Shown here piece after piece: positions 42,568 through 52,251 of a DNA stretch of 64,000 bases. Source of the stretch: Pseudomonadota bacterium (GTDB lineage: Bacteria; Pseudomonadota; Gammaproteobacteria; Steroidobacterales; Steroidobacteraceae). The stretch covers positions 62,001-126,000 of the forward strand of contig JAJYUA010000004.1 in assembly GCA_021792755.1 (NCBI GenBank), written 5' to 3'. Under the pieces are notes generated by a model. The model had not been told where the DNA came from. It saw only the letters and a program-made list of their open reading frames with translations, and did not search any database. The position numbers and the translations under genes were made by a program. The first letter of the stretch is position 1, and each line of letters opens with the position of its first letter.

Positions 42568-44985
42568 TCAGCGGCCGCGCACCAGCTCTTTCTCGAGCTC
42601 GAGGACGTTGAGCGTCGTCTTGATGATGGCGTCGGGATTCAAGCTGATCGAATCGATCCCGAGCCGCACCAGCTCGGCGGCAATCTCGGGAAAGTCGGAG
42701 GGCGCCTGGCCGCAGATCCCGCAGTGGCGGGCGTTGCGACGGCTGCCCTCGACGGCAAGCTTCAGCATGCGCCGCACGCCGGGGTCGCGCTCATCGAACT
42801 CGAAGGCGACCAACGCAGAGTCGCGATCCACCCCGAGTGTGAGCTGGGTGAGATCGTTCGAGCCGATCGAGAAGCCGTCGAAGATGCGGCTGAACTCGTC
42901 GATCAGCAGCACGTTGTTCGGGATCTCGCACATGACGTAGATCTCGAGGCCGTCCCGGCCGCGCGCAAGGCCCAACTGAGCCATGCGCTCGACGACGGCC
43001 TCGCCTTCCTCCAGGCGGCGGCAGAAGGGAATCATGAGCTTGATGTTGGTAAGTCCCAACACCTCTCGCGCCCGCCGCATCGCGGCGCATTCGAGCGCGA
43101 AGCCCTGCGCATACGCCGGATGGGTGTAGCGCGAGGCGCCGCGGAAGCCGAGCATGGGATTGTCTTCCTTCGGCTCGAACCAGCGTCCGCCGAGCAATCC
43201 GGCGTACTCGTTGGTCTTGAAGTCCGACATGCGCACGATGACCGGCTTCGGATAGAACGCCGCGGCGATCGTGCCGATGCCCTCGGCGAGGCGCTCGATG
43301 AAGAAATCCTCGGGTTTCGCGTAGCCGCGGGTGAGCTCGGCGAGCCGGCCGCGCTCGGCCTCGTCGCCGACCCGTTGCGGGTGCACCAGCGCCATGGGGT
43401 GCGCCTTGATGTACTCGGTGACGATGAACTCCATCCGCGCCAATCCCACCCCGTCGTTCGGCAGGAAGCTCATCTGGAAGGCGAGCTCGGGGTTGGCGAG
43501 GATCAGCATGATCTTCGTGCGCGGCCGCTCGATGCGCGCCAGGTCGGTGCGGCGCACCTCGAAGGGTACCTTGCCTGGATAAACCCTGCCGGTCTCCCCC
43601 TCGGCGCAGGAGACGGTCACCAGCTCTGCGCTGCTCAGCCGCTCGGTCGCGTTCTCCGTGCCGACGATCGCGGGAATGCCGAATTCGCGCGCGACGATGG
43701 CAGCGTGGCACACGCGTCCGCCGCGGTTGGTGACGATGGCGGCCGCCTGGCGCATGATCGGCTCCCAGTCCGGTGTCGTGCTGTCGGTGACCAGCACCTC
43801 CCCGGGGCGAAATTGCCCGATCTGCGTGCTGTTGGCGATGATGCGCACCGCGCCGGTTGCGATGTGGTTGCCCACGGCGCGGCCGACGGCGAGCGGCTCG
43901 ACGGTGGGCGCGATGAGATATTCCTCGAGCACCGTGCCGCTCTTGCGCGAAGCGCTCGTCTCGGGGCGCGCCTGCACGATGTAGAGCATGCCGTCGATTC
44001 CATCCTTGGCCCACTCGATGTCCATCGGCATCGGCCGGCCCTCGCGCTCGCTGTAGTGCCGCTCGATCTCGATCGCATAGCCGGCGAGCACCAGCACGTC
44101 CTCGTCGCGGAGGCAGAACCGCTCGCGCTCGGCCTGCGAGGTCGGCACGTTGCGCGTCGCCTCGCGCGTGCCGCCTTCGGCGTACACCAATTTCAGCTTC
44201 TTGCTGCCCAACGCGCGCCGCAGCACCGCACGGTGCCCCTGCTCGAACGCCGGCTTGAACACCACCCACTCGTCCGGCTCCACGGCGCCCTGCACGATGT
44301 TCTCGCCGAGCCCGACGCTGCCTGTGATCAGCACCACGTCGCGGAAGCCGCTCTCGGTGTCGATCGTGAACATGACCCCGCTCGAGGCGAGGTCCGAGCG
44401 CACCATCTTCTGGACCGCGATCGACAGGGCGACCTTGAAGTGGTCGAACCCGTTGTCGCAGCGGTAATGGATGGCGCGATCCGTGAACAGACTGGCGAAG
44501 CAGCGCTTGCACGCATCGAGGAGCCGTTCCGCTCCGCGCACGTTGAGAAACGAGTCCTGTTGACCGGCGAAGCTCGCCGCCGGCAGATCCTCGGCCGTCG
44601 CGGAGCTGCGCACGGCGAGGCTCACATCGGCTCCGTACTCCCGCTGCAGCTGCGCGTAGGCGCAGAGGATCTCGTGCTTGAGCGTCTCCGGCAGCCCGGC
44701 GCCGTAGACGATTTCCCGGGCCGCCCGCCCTCGGCGCGCAAGGTCCTGTGCGTCATCGATGCGCACCCCCTCGAGCGCCTCGCGCAGCCGCCCCCAGGCA
44801 TCGGCCGCATCGAGCAAGCCCCGGTAGGCTTCGGCGGTGATGGCAAACCCGTTGGGGATCGGAACGCCGCGCGGCCGCAGGGTGCCGTACATCTCCCCCA
44901 GGGAGGCGGTCTTGCCCCCGACCAGCGCAACGTCGTCGGCCTTGATCTGCTCGAAGAGGCGGATGTAGCGTCTCTGGGTCGCCAA
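42568..44985 (-). CDS. ppsA: Phosphoenolpyruvate synthase
   Basis: PpsA makes phosphoenolpyruvate from pyruvate and ATP, giving AMP and phosphate; it is a gluconeogenic enzyme. The 805-aa product has the ATP-grasp N-terminal domain (VGGKTASLGEMY, SLAVRSSATAEDLPAASFAGQQ), the swivelling phosphohistidine domain (GGRVCHAAIVARE) and the PEP/pyruvate barrel ending with NARHCGICGQAPSDFPE (active-site Cys) and SISLNPDAI. It starts at TTG with AGAGGTG 6 bases upstream. The OsmC-like gene lies 39 bases upstream on the same strand, so they may share a transcript. No PpsR regulator is adjacent. Confidence 0.96.
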   Translation of the reverse strand: MATQRRYIRLFEQIKADDVALVGGKTASLGEMYGTLRPRGVPIPNGFAITAEAYRGLLDAADAWGRLREALEGVRIDDAQDLARRGRAAREIVYGAGLPETLKHEILCAYAQLQREYGADVSLAVRSSATAEDLPAASFAGQQDSFLNVRGAERLLDACKRCFASLFTDRAIHYRCDNGFDHFKVALSIAVQKMVRSDLASSGVMFTIDTESGFRDVVLITGSVGLGENIVQGAVEPDEWVVFKPAFEQGHRAVLRRALGSKKLKLVYAEGGTREATRNVPTSQAERERFCLRDEDVLVLAGYAIEIERHYSEREGRPMPMDIEWAKDGIDGMLYIVQARPETSASRKSGTVLEEYLIAPTVEPLAVGRAVGNHIATGAVRIIANSTQIGQFRPGEVLVTDSTTPDWEPIMRQAAAIVTNRGGRVCHAAIVAREFGIPAIVGTENATERLSSAELVTVSCAEGETGRVYPGKVPFEVRRTDLARIERPRTKIMLILANPELAFQMSFLPNDGVGLARMEFIVTEYIKAHPMALVHPQRVGDEAERGRLAELTRGYAKPEDFFIERLAEGIGTIAAAFYPKPVIVRMSDFKTNEYAGLLGGRWFEPKEDNPMLGFRGASRYTHPAYAQGFALECAAMRRAREVLGLTNIKLMIPFCRRLEEGEAVVERMAQLGLARGRDGLEIYVMCEIPNNVLLIDEFSRIFDGFSIGSNDLTQLTLGVDRDSALVAFEFDERDPGVRRMLKLAVEGSRRNARHCGICGQAPSDFPEIAAELVRLGIDSISLNPDAIIKTTLNVLELEKELVRGR

Positions 44986-45024
44986 GATGTCACCTCTTGC
45001 CGCGCCGCCTCGGGCCGGCGGCGC

Positions 45025-45477
45025 TCACGCCCGTTGCGCCGCGCGGGCGTGCATCACCTCGATCTGCATCGTGCGAGTGCCGCGCAATGAGTTGGTGACG
45101 AGACAGTCGCGTTCGGCCTTCTCGAGCAGCTTGCGAGCCTTCTCTTCGCTTGCGCCGGCGGGCAGGCCCAGGCGCGCAACGGTGGCGAAGCTCGCAAACT
45201 GCGTGACGCCGTCGATGCGATCGAGCACGCCCTCGGTCGAGCACTCGAGCGTGAGCCACTCGAAGTGCGCAGCTCTTGCCACCGCGCGAAACGTGAGCAA
45301 GATGCAGTTGGCGACCGCGGCGGTGAGCAGTGTCTCCGGACTCCAGAGGCCGACCGGACCGTCGAACTCGGGAGGTGGCGCCGAGACGATGGGCGGCAGG
45401 GACGGGGAGGCGAGCGTCACCTCGCCGTCCGCACGGCCCGAGGCCGAGGCGCTGTAGCGATGGGGATAGGATTTCAT
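45025..45477 (-). CDS. OsmC family peroxiredoxin-like protein
   Basis: The 150-aa protein fits the OsmC/Ohr superfamily of dimeric thiol peroxidases that reduce organic hydroperoxides. The two redox cysteines are visible in TAAVANCILLTFRAVA (near 57) and ERDCLVTNSL (near 126). The N-terminal SAPPPEFDGPVGLWSPETLL is typical of the YhfA-like/OsmC branch. It is transcribed towards ppsA and divergently from the flavoprotein gene. Confidence 0.85.
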   Translation of the reverse strand: MKSYPHRYSASASGRADGEVTLASPSLPPIVSAPPPEFDGPVGLWSPETLLTAAVANCILLTFRAVARAAHFEWLTLECSTEGVLDRIDGVTQFASFATVARLGLPAGASEEKARKLLEKAERDCLVTNSLRGTRTMQIEVMHARAAQRA

Positions 45478-45578
45478 GGCACAAAGCTACTGTGACGGTG
45501 CGTGCGCGCAAATCAGGACTACTGCATATCGCGGGTAGGTACATGTGCTGACGACGGCGCCGGCGGCGGAGTTCTAGT

Positions 45579-47219
45579 TTGCTGCCGATGAGCCTCCGGC
45601 ACCCCGATCTCACACCCGACGTCGATCTGCTCGCCGAGCCGGGCACCGGGCCCGTGCGCTCGCGCCGGCCGGTGTACGGGGATTTTCTGCCGCCCTGCAA
45701 CGAAGCCTGTCCGGCGGGCGAGAGCATCCAGGCGTGGCTCGCGCTGGCCGCGGCGGACCGCCCACGGCAGGCGTGGGAAATCCTGGCGCGGGACAATCCG
45801 CTGCCCGCCGTGCACGGACGGGTGTGCTATCACCCCTGCGAGTCGGCCTGCAATCGCGCCGAGCTCGAGAGCGCGGTGTCGGTGCACGCGGTGGAACGTT
45901 CTCTCGGCGATCAGGCGATCGAGGAGCATTGGCCGCTGCCTTCCCGCGCCGCGCCGCACGGCCGCCGGGTGCTCATCGTAGGGGCGGGGCCGGCGGGCCT
46001 CAGCGCCGGCTATCAGCTGGCGCGGTTGGGGCACACGGTCGAGATCCACGATGCCGAGTCCCGCGCCGGAGGCATGATGCGCTTCGGCATACCCGCGTAT
46101 CGACTGCCGCGGGAAGTTCTCGAGCAGGAGGTGCACCGCCTTGCGGCCTTCGGCCTGGAGCTGGTGCTCGGCCACCGCATCGCCGATCTGCTCGAGGCGA
46201 GGGCGGCCGGCCGCTTCGATGCCGTCTTCGTCGCGATCGGGGCGCATGTCTCGCAGCACATCGACATTCCAGCGCGCGATGTCACCCGTCTGGTGGATGC
46301 GCTCTCGCTTCTGAAGGATGTGAGCGCCGGAGAGCGGCCGCGGCTCGGGCGGCGGGTCGTGGTCTACGGCGGCGGCAATACCGCGCTCGATGCGGCGCGG
46401 ACGGTCAGGCGGTTGGGGGCCACCGACCCGCTCATCGTCTATCGGCGCGACCGTGCGCACATGCCCGCCCATGCGCTCGAGACGCAGGAAGCCGAGGAGG
46501 AGGGCGTTCGATTCAAGTGGCTGACCAGCATCCGCGAGGTCGCGGGCGATGGGCTCACCGTCGAGCAGATGACACTCGATGCCGACGGACGTCCTCAGCC
46601 GACGGGGCGCCTGGAGCGAATCGAGGCCGACGCGGTGGTGCTCGCGGTCGGCCAGCAGAGCGAGAGCGCCTTTCTCGCTTCGGTCCCGGGTATCGAAATT
46701 GCGGCCGGCGGCACGGTGAAGGTGGGACCGAACCTGATGACCGGATCTGCCGGGATCTTCGCGGGCGGCGATCTGGTGCCAGGGGAGCGGACCGTGACCG
46801 CGGCGGTCGGCTACGGCAAGCTCGCTGCCCGGCACATCGATGCCTGGTTGCGTGGAATGACTTGCGGTGCGCCAGCTGTACCGCCGCGCGTGTCCTTCTC
46901 AATGCTGCATCTGCCGTTGTTCAGCGACGCGTTGCGCTCCGTGGAGCCGAAGCTTCCAGCCGATACCCGTACCGGCGACTTCTCGGAAGTGCTGTCGGGA
47001 CTGAGCCCGCCTGAGGCCGTGCGCGAGGCAAAACGGTGCCTGTCCTGCGGCAACTGCTACGAATGCGATATCTGCCACGCGGCATGCCCGGAGCGGGCGA
47101 TCGAGAAGCTGGGGCCGGGGCAGGGCTACCGGATCGACTACCAGCGCTGCACCGGGTGCGCGGTGTGCTTCGAGAGCTGCCCGTGCCACGCCATCGAGTT
47201 GCTCGATGAGCCCCGATGA
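45579..47219 (+). CDS. GltD-like FAD/NAD(P)/4Fe-4S oxidoreductase
   Basis: The 546-aa protein has the glutamate-synthase small-subunit build plus an added ferredoxin. N-terminal Cys clusters (PPCNEACPAGESI and VCYHPCESACNR) bind two 4Fe-4S centres, IVGAGPAGLSAGYQLARLG near residue 130 binds FAD, and VVYGGGNTALDAARTVRRLG binds NAD(P)H. The last 75 residues hold CLSCGNCYECDICHAACP and CTGCAVCFESCPCHAIE, a two-cluster ferredoxin. No GltB partner is present. The next gene is pyruvate:ferredoxin oxidoreductase, overlapping or almost so, hence it probably moves electrons between NAD(P)H and that enzyme. TTG is preferred as start because GGAG lies 7 bases before it; an ATG follows at 45588. Confidence 0.85.
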   Translation: MLPMSLRHPDLTPDVDLLAEPGTGPVRSRRPVYGDFLPPCNEACPAGESIQAWLALAAADRPRQAWEILARDNPLPAVHGRVCYHPCESACNRAELESAVSVHAVERSLGDQAIEEHWPLPSRAAPHGRRVLIVGAGPAGLSAGYQLARLGHTVEIHDAESRAGGMMRFGIPAYRLPREVLEQEVHRLAAFGLELVLGHRIADLLEARAAGRFDAVFVAIGAHVSQHIDIPARDVTRLVDALSLLKDVSAGERPRLGRRVVVYGGGNTALDAARTVRRLGATDPLIVYRRDRAHMPAHALETQEAEEEGVRFKWLTSIREVAGDGLTVEQMTLDADGRPQPTGRLERIEADAVVLAVGQQSESAFLASVPGIEIAAGGTVKVGPNLMTGSAGIFAGGDLVPGERTVTAAVGYGKLAARHIDAWLRGMTCGAPAVPPRVSFSMLHLPLFSDALRSVEPKLPADTRTGDFSEVLSGLSPPEAVREAKRCLSCGNCYECDICHAACPERAIEKLGPGQGYRIDYQRCTGCAVCFESCPCHAIELLDEPR

Positions 47220-47226
47220 GGAGCCG

Positions 47227-50200
47227 ATGACCGATGTGATGGACGGCAACACGGCCGTCGCGTACGTCGCGTATCGGGTGAACGACGGCTGCGCGATCTA
47301 TCCCATCACACCCGCCTCGCCGATGGCCGAGCTCGCCGACGAGTGGGCGGCCCGGGGCGTGACCAATATCTTCGGCCGTGTCCCCTTCGTCGTGGAGCTG
47401 CAGAGCGAGGCCGGCGCGGCCGGGGCGGTGCACGGCGCCCTGCAATCGGGCGCGCTCACGACGACGTTCACCGCATCGCAGGGACTGCTGCTCATGCTGC
47501 CGAACATGTACAAGATCGCCGGCGAGCTCACTCCCACGGTGTTTCACGTTGCGGCGCGAGCCGTGGCCACCCAGGCGCTCTCGATCTTCGGCGATCACTC
47601 CGACGTGATGGCCGCTCGCACCACGGGCTTCGCGTTGCTCTCGTCCGCCTCGGTGCAGGAGGCCCATGACGGGGCGCTCATCGCACAGGCGGCGACGCTC
47701 GCCTCGCGCATCCCCTTCCTGCATTTCTTCGACGGCTTTCGGACCTCGCACCAGATCGACAAGATCAGTGTCCTCACGCATCGGCAGCTGCGCGCCATGA
47801 TCGATGCGCAGCTCGTGCGCGCGCATCGCTGCCGCGGACTGTCCCCGGAGCATCCGGTCCTGCGGGGCACCTCGCACGACCCGGACACGTTCTTCCAGGC
47901 GCGCGAGGCGGTCAATCCCTACTACGCGCGCACGCCGCAGGTTGTGGAGGAGACCTTGGCACGCTTTGCCGGGCTCACCGGCCGGCGCTATCGACTGTTC
48001 GAATTCGACGGGGCGCAGGATGCCGAGCGGGTCATCGTCATCATGGGCTCGGGCGCGCTGACGGTGCGCGCGGTCACGCAGATGTTGCGGTCCCAGGGAG
48101 AGAAGGTCGGCGTTCTTCAGGTCCGCCTGTTGCGGCCGTTCTCGGCCGGGCATTTCCTGAGCGCGCTGCCCGCATCCTGTCGGGCGGTCGCGGTGCTCGA
48201 GCGCACCAAGGAGCCGGGCGCCTGCGGCGAGCCGCTGTATTTGGAGGTGGTTGCGACGCTCACCGGGGCTTTCTCGCGTGCCGAGCGCTCGATCCTGCCC
48301 CGCGTGGTCGGCGGGCGGTACGGGCTCGGCTCGAAGAACTTCAGTCCCGCGCAGGCAAAGGCCGTGTTCGAGGAGCTGAAGAAGACCGATCCCCGAAACG
48401 GCTTTACCGTCGGGATCGAGGACGACGTGTCCCACACGAGTCTCGAGGTCGACCGCGCGTTCACGCTCGAGCCCGAGGGCGCGGTGCGGGCGTTGTTCTT
48501 CGGCCTGGGCTCGGACGGCACGGTCGGCGCGAACAAGAACAGCGCGAAGATCATCGCGCAGGATCCGGGACGGTTTGCGCAGGCCTACTTCGTCTACGAC
48601 TCGCACAAAGCCGGCGCCCGGACCGTCTCGCACCTGCGCTTCGGCTCGCGCCCGATCGACGCTCCCTATCTCATCGAGTCGGCGAGCTTCATCGCCTGCC
48701 ACAATCCGCTGTTCCTCGAGCGTATCGAGGTGCTGCGAGAGGCGGCCGACGGCGCCACGTTCCTGCTCAACACCCCGCACGGGCCGCAGCAGGTGTGGAG
48801 CCAGCTGCCGGGGCCGGTGCAGCGCCGGATCCTCGAGAGGCACCTGCGCCTGTACGTGATCGACGCCTCGCGGGTGGCTCGCGAGGCCGGCCTCGGCGCG
48901 CACATCAACACCGTGCTGCAGGCCTGCTTCTTTGCGATCTGCGCCGTCCTGCCGCGCGAGCAGGCGATCGGCCGCATCAAACAGGCCATCGAGCACAGCT
49001 ACCGGGACCAGGGCGAGCAGGTCGTGCAGCGCAACTTCGCGGCGGTCGATCGCGCTCTGCAAGCGCTGTTCGAGGTGCCGATTCCCGCCCGGGAGACCAG
49101 TGCGCCCGAGCCTGCACCGCTCGTCCCGGCCGATGCGCCGCGCTTCGTGCGCGAGGTCACCGCGGTGCTCATGGCAGGGCGGGGCGATGAGCTCAAGGTG
49201 AGCCGGCTGCCGGCGGATGGGACGTATCCCACCGGCACGGCGGTGTTCGAGAAGCGCAATGTCTCGGACATCGTCGCGGCGTGGATTCCCGGGCGCTGCG
49301 TGCAGTGCGGCGAGTGCAGCTTCGTGTGTCCGCACAGCGCGATCCGGGCGAAGTACTTCGACGAGGCGCAGCTGTCGGCAGCGCCCGCGGATTTTCACTC
49401 CGTGCCGGTCAATGTGCGCGGCTTTCCGAGCGTGCGCTTCGCACTGCAGTTCTATCCGGAGGACTGCACGGGTTGCGGGCTGTGCATCGAGGCTTGTCCG
49501 GCCGGCGCCGATGGCGCTGCCGCGGAGACGGACAAGGCGATCCGGCTGACGGGCAAGGCGCCGCTGCTTGCGGCGCAGCGAGCCAACATCGCCTTCTTCG
49601 AGACGCTCGCGGTGAACGAGCGCTCGCGGGTCGATTTCGCGAACGTGCGCGGCGTGCAGTTCCTGCAGCCGCTGTTCGAGTTCTCGGGCGCCTGCGCCGG
49701 GTGCGGCGAGACGCCGTATCTGAAGCTGCTTTCGCAGCTCTTCGGTGATCGGGCGCAGATTGCCAACGCCACCGGCTGCTCCTCGATCTACGGCGGCAAT
49801 CTTCCGGTCACGCCCTGGACGAAAGATCCCGACGGGCGCGGCCCGGCCTGGTCGAATTCGCTGTTCGAGGACAACGCCGAATTCGGCCTGGGCTTTCGGC
49901 TCGCCGCCGACCAGCAGCTCGAGCAGGCGAGCGCGCTGCTGCGCGGGCTCGCCCCGGTGCTCGGGGAGTCGCTCGCGCGCTCGATTCTCGAGGCGCCGCA
50001 GATGCGCGAGTCGGAGCTGCGCGCGCAGCGAGAGCGGGTGCAGGGGCTGAAGCGCGCTCTGCGGGAGCTCGAGGACGAGCGTGCGAGGGAGCTGCTCTGT
50101 CTCGCCGATCAGTTCGTCCGGCGCAGCATCTGGATCGTCGGCGGCGACGGCTGGGCGTATGACATCGGCTCGGCTGGACTCGATCACGTGCTCGCGAGCG

Positions 50201-50820
50201 GCCGTGATGTCAACATCCTGGTCCTCGACACCGAGGTCTATTCCAACACCGGCGGACAGGCCTCGAAGGCGACGCCTCTCGGCGCCGTGGCGCGGTTCGC
50301 CGCGGCGGGCAAGCGTACCGCGCGCCGCGACCTGGCGCTGCAGGCGATCGCCTATGGCAATGTCTACGTCGCGCAAGTCGCCATGGGCGCCAACCCGCAG
50401 CAAACCCTGCTCGCCTTGCGGGAGGCGGAAGCCTACCCGGGCACCTCGCTGATCCTGGCCTACTGCCCCTGCATCGCCCACGGGTTCGACCTGCGCTTCG
50501 GGCTGCGCCAGCAGCGCCTGGCGGCTGCGAGCGGCTATTGGCCGCTGTTTCGCTTCAATCCGGCGATGCGCGCCGTGGGCAAGCGGCCCTTTCGCCTCGA
50601 TTCGCGGCGGCCGACGATCCCATTCAAGGACTACGCCTACCGGGAGCTGCGCTACCGCGTGCTCACCGAGACCGATCCGCGGGCGGCCGCCGAGCTGCTC
50701 GCGCAGGCCCAGCAGGTGGTGCTGGAGAAATACCGGCAGTACGAGGAGCTCGCGACTCGCGGCGGGGAGAGCTTTCATCCCGCGCAGGCCGCATCGAGCC
50801 GGCCTGGAAGTGTCCCTTGA
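47227..50820 (+). CDS. nifJ: Pyruvate:ferredoxin (flavodoxin) oxidoreductase
   Basis: This cytoplasmic enzyme interconverts pyruvate plus CoA with acetyl-CoA, CO2 and reduced ferredoxin. The single-chain 1197-aa protein has all domains of the NifJ/YdbK type: domain I (VAYRVNDGCAIYPITPASPM), the CoA-linked region, two ferredoxin clusters (CVQCGECSFVCPHSAI and CTGCGLCIEACPAG) and the TPP domain (GDGWAYDIGSAGLDH...VLDTEVYSNTGGQ). Near residue 820 CAGCGETPYLKLL carries the proximal cluster. An ATG at 47206 overlaps the upstream gene, but the one at 47227 has AGGAG before it. An aerobe with bo3 oxidase carrying this enzyme suggests low-oxygen or reductive use. Confidence 0.94.
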   Translation: MTDVMDGNTAVAYVAYRVNDGCAIYPITPASPMAELADEWAARGVTNIFGRVPFVVELQSEAGAAGAVHGALQSGALTTTFTASQGLLLMLPNMYKIAGELTPTVFHVAARAVATQALSIFGDHSDVMAARTTGFALLSSASVQEAHDGALIAQAATLASRIPFLHFFDGFRTSHQIDKISVLTHRQLRAMIDAQLVRAHRCRGLSPEHPVLRGTSHDPDTFFQAREAVNPYYARTPQVVEETLARFAGLTGRRYRLFEFDGAQDAERVIVIMGSGALTVRAVTQMLRSQGEKVGVLQVRLLRPFSAGHFLSALPASCRAVAVLERTKEPGACGEPLYLEVVATLTGAFSRAERSILPRVVGGRYGLGSKNFSPAQAKAVFEELKKTDPRNGFTVGIEDDVSHTSLEVDRAFTLEPEGAVRALFFGLGSDGTVGANKNSAKIIAQDPGRFAQAYFVYDSHKAGARTVSHLRFGSRPIDAPYLIESASFIACHNPLFLERIEVLREAADGATFLLNTPHGPQQVWSQLPGPVQRRILERHLRLYVIDASRVAREAGLGAHINTVLQACFFAICAVLPREQAIGRIKQAIEHSYRDQGEQVVQRNFAAVDRALQALFEVPIPARETSAPEPAPLVPADAPRFVREVTAVLMAGRGDELKVSRLPADGTYPTGTAVFEKRNVSDIVAAWIPGRCVQCGECSFVCPHSAIRAKYFDEAQLSAAPADFHSVPVNVRGFPSVRFALQFYPEDCTGCGLCIEACPAGADGAAAETDKAIRLTGKAPLLAAQRANIAFFETLAVNERSRVDFANVRGVQFLQPLFEFSGACAGCGETPYLKLLSQLFGDRAQIANATGCSSIYGGNLPVTPWTKDPDGRGPAWSNSLFEDNAEFGLGFRLAADQQLEQASALLRGLAPVLGESLARSILEAPQMRESELRAQRERVQGLKRALRELEDERARELLCLADQFVRRSIWIVGGDGWAYDIGSAGLDHVLASGRDVNILVLDTEVYSNTGGQASKATPLGAVARFAAAGKRTARRDLALQAIAYGNVYVAQVAMGANPQQTLLALREAEAYPGTSLILAYCPCIAHGFDLRFGLRQQRLAAASGYWPLFRFNPAMRAVGKRPFRLDSRRPTIPFKDYAYRELRYRVLTETDPRAAAELLAQAQQVVLEKYRQYEELATRGGESFHPAQAASSRPGSVP

Positions 50821-50866
50821 CGAGCAGGCATCGAGCCGCGCCCGGTCCGCCGCGGGGCATCGACCG

Positions 50867-51413
50867 ATGGGCATTCATCACGCCGAGGTCGCCGACGCTG
50901 TCGGACAGATCGGCGATTTGCTTGCCGTCGAGGGCGGGAACCCCTTTCGCATTCGCGCGTACCGGCGGGCAGCGCGCATCGTGCGCAGCCTGCCGAGGCC
51001 GCTCGCCGAGATGCGCGGGCGCCGAGGCCTACCAGGCGATACCCGGCATCGCAGAGGAGCTCGCCCGCAAGATCGGCGAGCGGATCCGCACCGGAGAGCG
51101 CGAGGCGCTCGAGAGGCTGCGCCGCGAGCTGCCGCTGCAGAGGCGGGAACTGCGCGCTCTACCGGGTCTGGGGCCCGTGCGGGTGCGTGCGCTGATGAGG
51201 CAGCTTTCGGTGGGGCGCCAAGCGGATCTCGAACGGGCGCTTGCGGCCGGCCGGGTCGCAGCGCTGCCGGGGTTCGGGGCCGGGCTCGAGGCGGCGCTCG
51301 GGATGTGCCCAACACGCGCACCGTCTCCGGGGTACGCGCGCTGCTCGGCAGAAGATAGCCCGGCCGCACGCAGGTGGCTGCAGCGATGGCTTTGTCTCCC
51401 AAGTCCGGTGTGA
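50867..51413 (+). pseudogene. DNA polymerase X N-terminal remnant, frameshifted and truncated
   Basis: The first frame (from ATG 50867) reads MGIHHAEVADAVGQIGDLL, NPFRIRAYRRAARIV and so on, the 8-kDa N-terminal domain of family X polymerases. Near 51013 the homology jumps to the +1 frame (AYQAIPGIAEELARKIGERI), then continues through two helix-hairpin-helix motifs (LRALPGLGPVRVRALM, VAALPGFGAGLEAAL) and stops at 51413. The palm, nucleotidyltransferase and PHP domains of the usual 570-aa protein are missing. One base change would restore the frame of this fragment but not the lost domains. It begins 46 bases after nifJ. Confidence 0.75.
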
Positions 51414-52042
51414 AAGTGCGCCGCGGCCGAGGCGGCGCCACGACGGCCACGGTGAGCATTCGCGTGCGCAATCTCACGCAGATGTTCAACTCGCTCGACC
51501 CGTCCCCCTTCTGGGACCGCGACCTCGACCCGCACGCGGCCGAGTTCATCGAAGAGGAGTTCAGCGACAAGCGTGCCGCCCAGCGCTGGCGCCTGCGGGT
51601 GCACGCGAGCGAGGGCGTGGCCCTGGCGGCAGACTTGCGCAGCGCAATCGCACGCTATTATCAGCGCCTCGCCAACTCCGCCCGCCACCGCCAGCGCGAG
51701 CAGATGCGTCTCGCGCAGCTCTCGTTACTCGGCGGCGCGGCCATCTTCCTGCTGAGCATGAGCGTGCGCGAGCTCCTCGCGAGCTTGCTTGCGCACGGCA
51801 GTTCCTGGTTGATCGATGAAGGACTGATGATCCTCGCCTGGCTCGCGCTGTGGCGCCCGACCGAGTCGCTGGTGTATGGCTGGGTGCCGTCGTTTCGGCA
51901 GCGCCGGCTGTATGAGCGCCTTGCGGCCATGCGCGTCAGCGTGCGCGTCGATGTCAGCTTGCCCGGGGCGGCGCGCGCGTCGTCTGCGGGCGACGGCTTC
52001 GGCGCAGCCCACGATGCGCGGCCCGGGACGGATCCGGTGTAG
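51386..52042 (+). CDS. Hypothetical inner-membrane protein
   Basis: The 218-aa product has a basic N-terminus, a conserved-looking soluble part (LTQMFNSLDPSPFWDRDLDPHAAEFI, then an amphipathic helix region), two adjacent hydrophobic segments (about 115-135 and 140-160: LGGAAIFLLSMSV and LMILAWLALWRPTESLVYGW) and a cytoplasmic tail. I recognise the pattern of small proteins annotated as hypothetical in many proteobacteria, without known function. A GTG at 51374 is an alternative start. It overlaps the end of the polymerase X remnant by 28 bases. Confidence 0.65.
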   Translation: MALSPKSGVKVRRGRGGATTATVSIRVRNLTQMFNSLDPSPFWDRDLDPHAAEFIEEEFSDKRAAQRWRLRVHASEGVALAADLRSAIARYYQRLANSARHRQREQMRLAQLSLLGGAAIFLLSMSVRELLASLLAHGSSWLIDEGLMILAWLALWRPTESLVYGWVPSFRQRRLYERLAAMRVSVRVDVSLPGAARASSAGDGFGAAHDARPGTDPV

Positions 52043-52251
52043 TTTTGGACCAAGCTGGCGGTGCGGCGGCGATCCCTGTAGGGTATCGGAGTGCCGGGTT
52101 TTCCCGGAAGTTGGATTCCAACGCAAGTCTGTATTTCTCCCTACGGCAGCGCTCGCTGGCGAAGTATTATGCTTGCGGTTGCCCCGTAGAGTTGAGCTGC
52201 GCGCGGCGGCGGTGTGCGGATCGCCTCCGCCGCGACGATGAAGGTGACTGC

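Noticed and set aside
46921-50874. An open frame of more than 1300 codons on the minus strand opposite nifJ, and similar long frames opposite the first regulator, cyoB and the large TonB receptor
   Set aside because: Their translations are Arg/His/Gly/Gln-rich, low in hydrophobic cores and match no family. They are the usual by-product of high-GC codon use in well-supported genes on the other strand.
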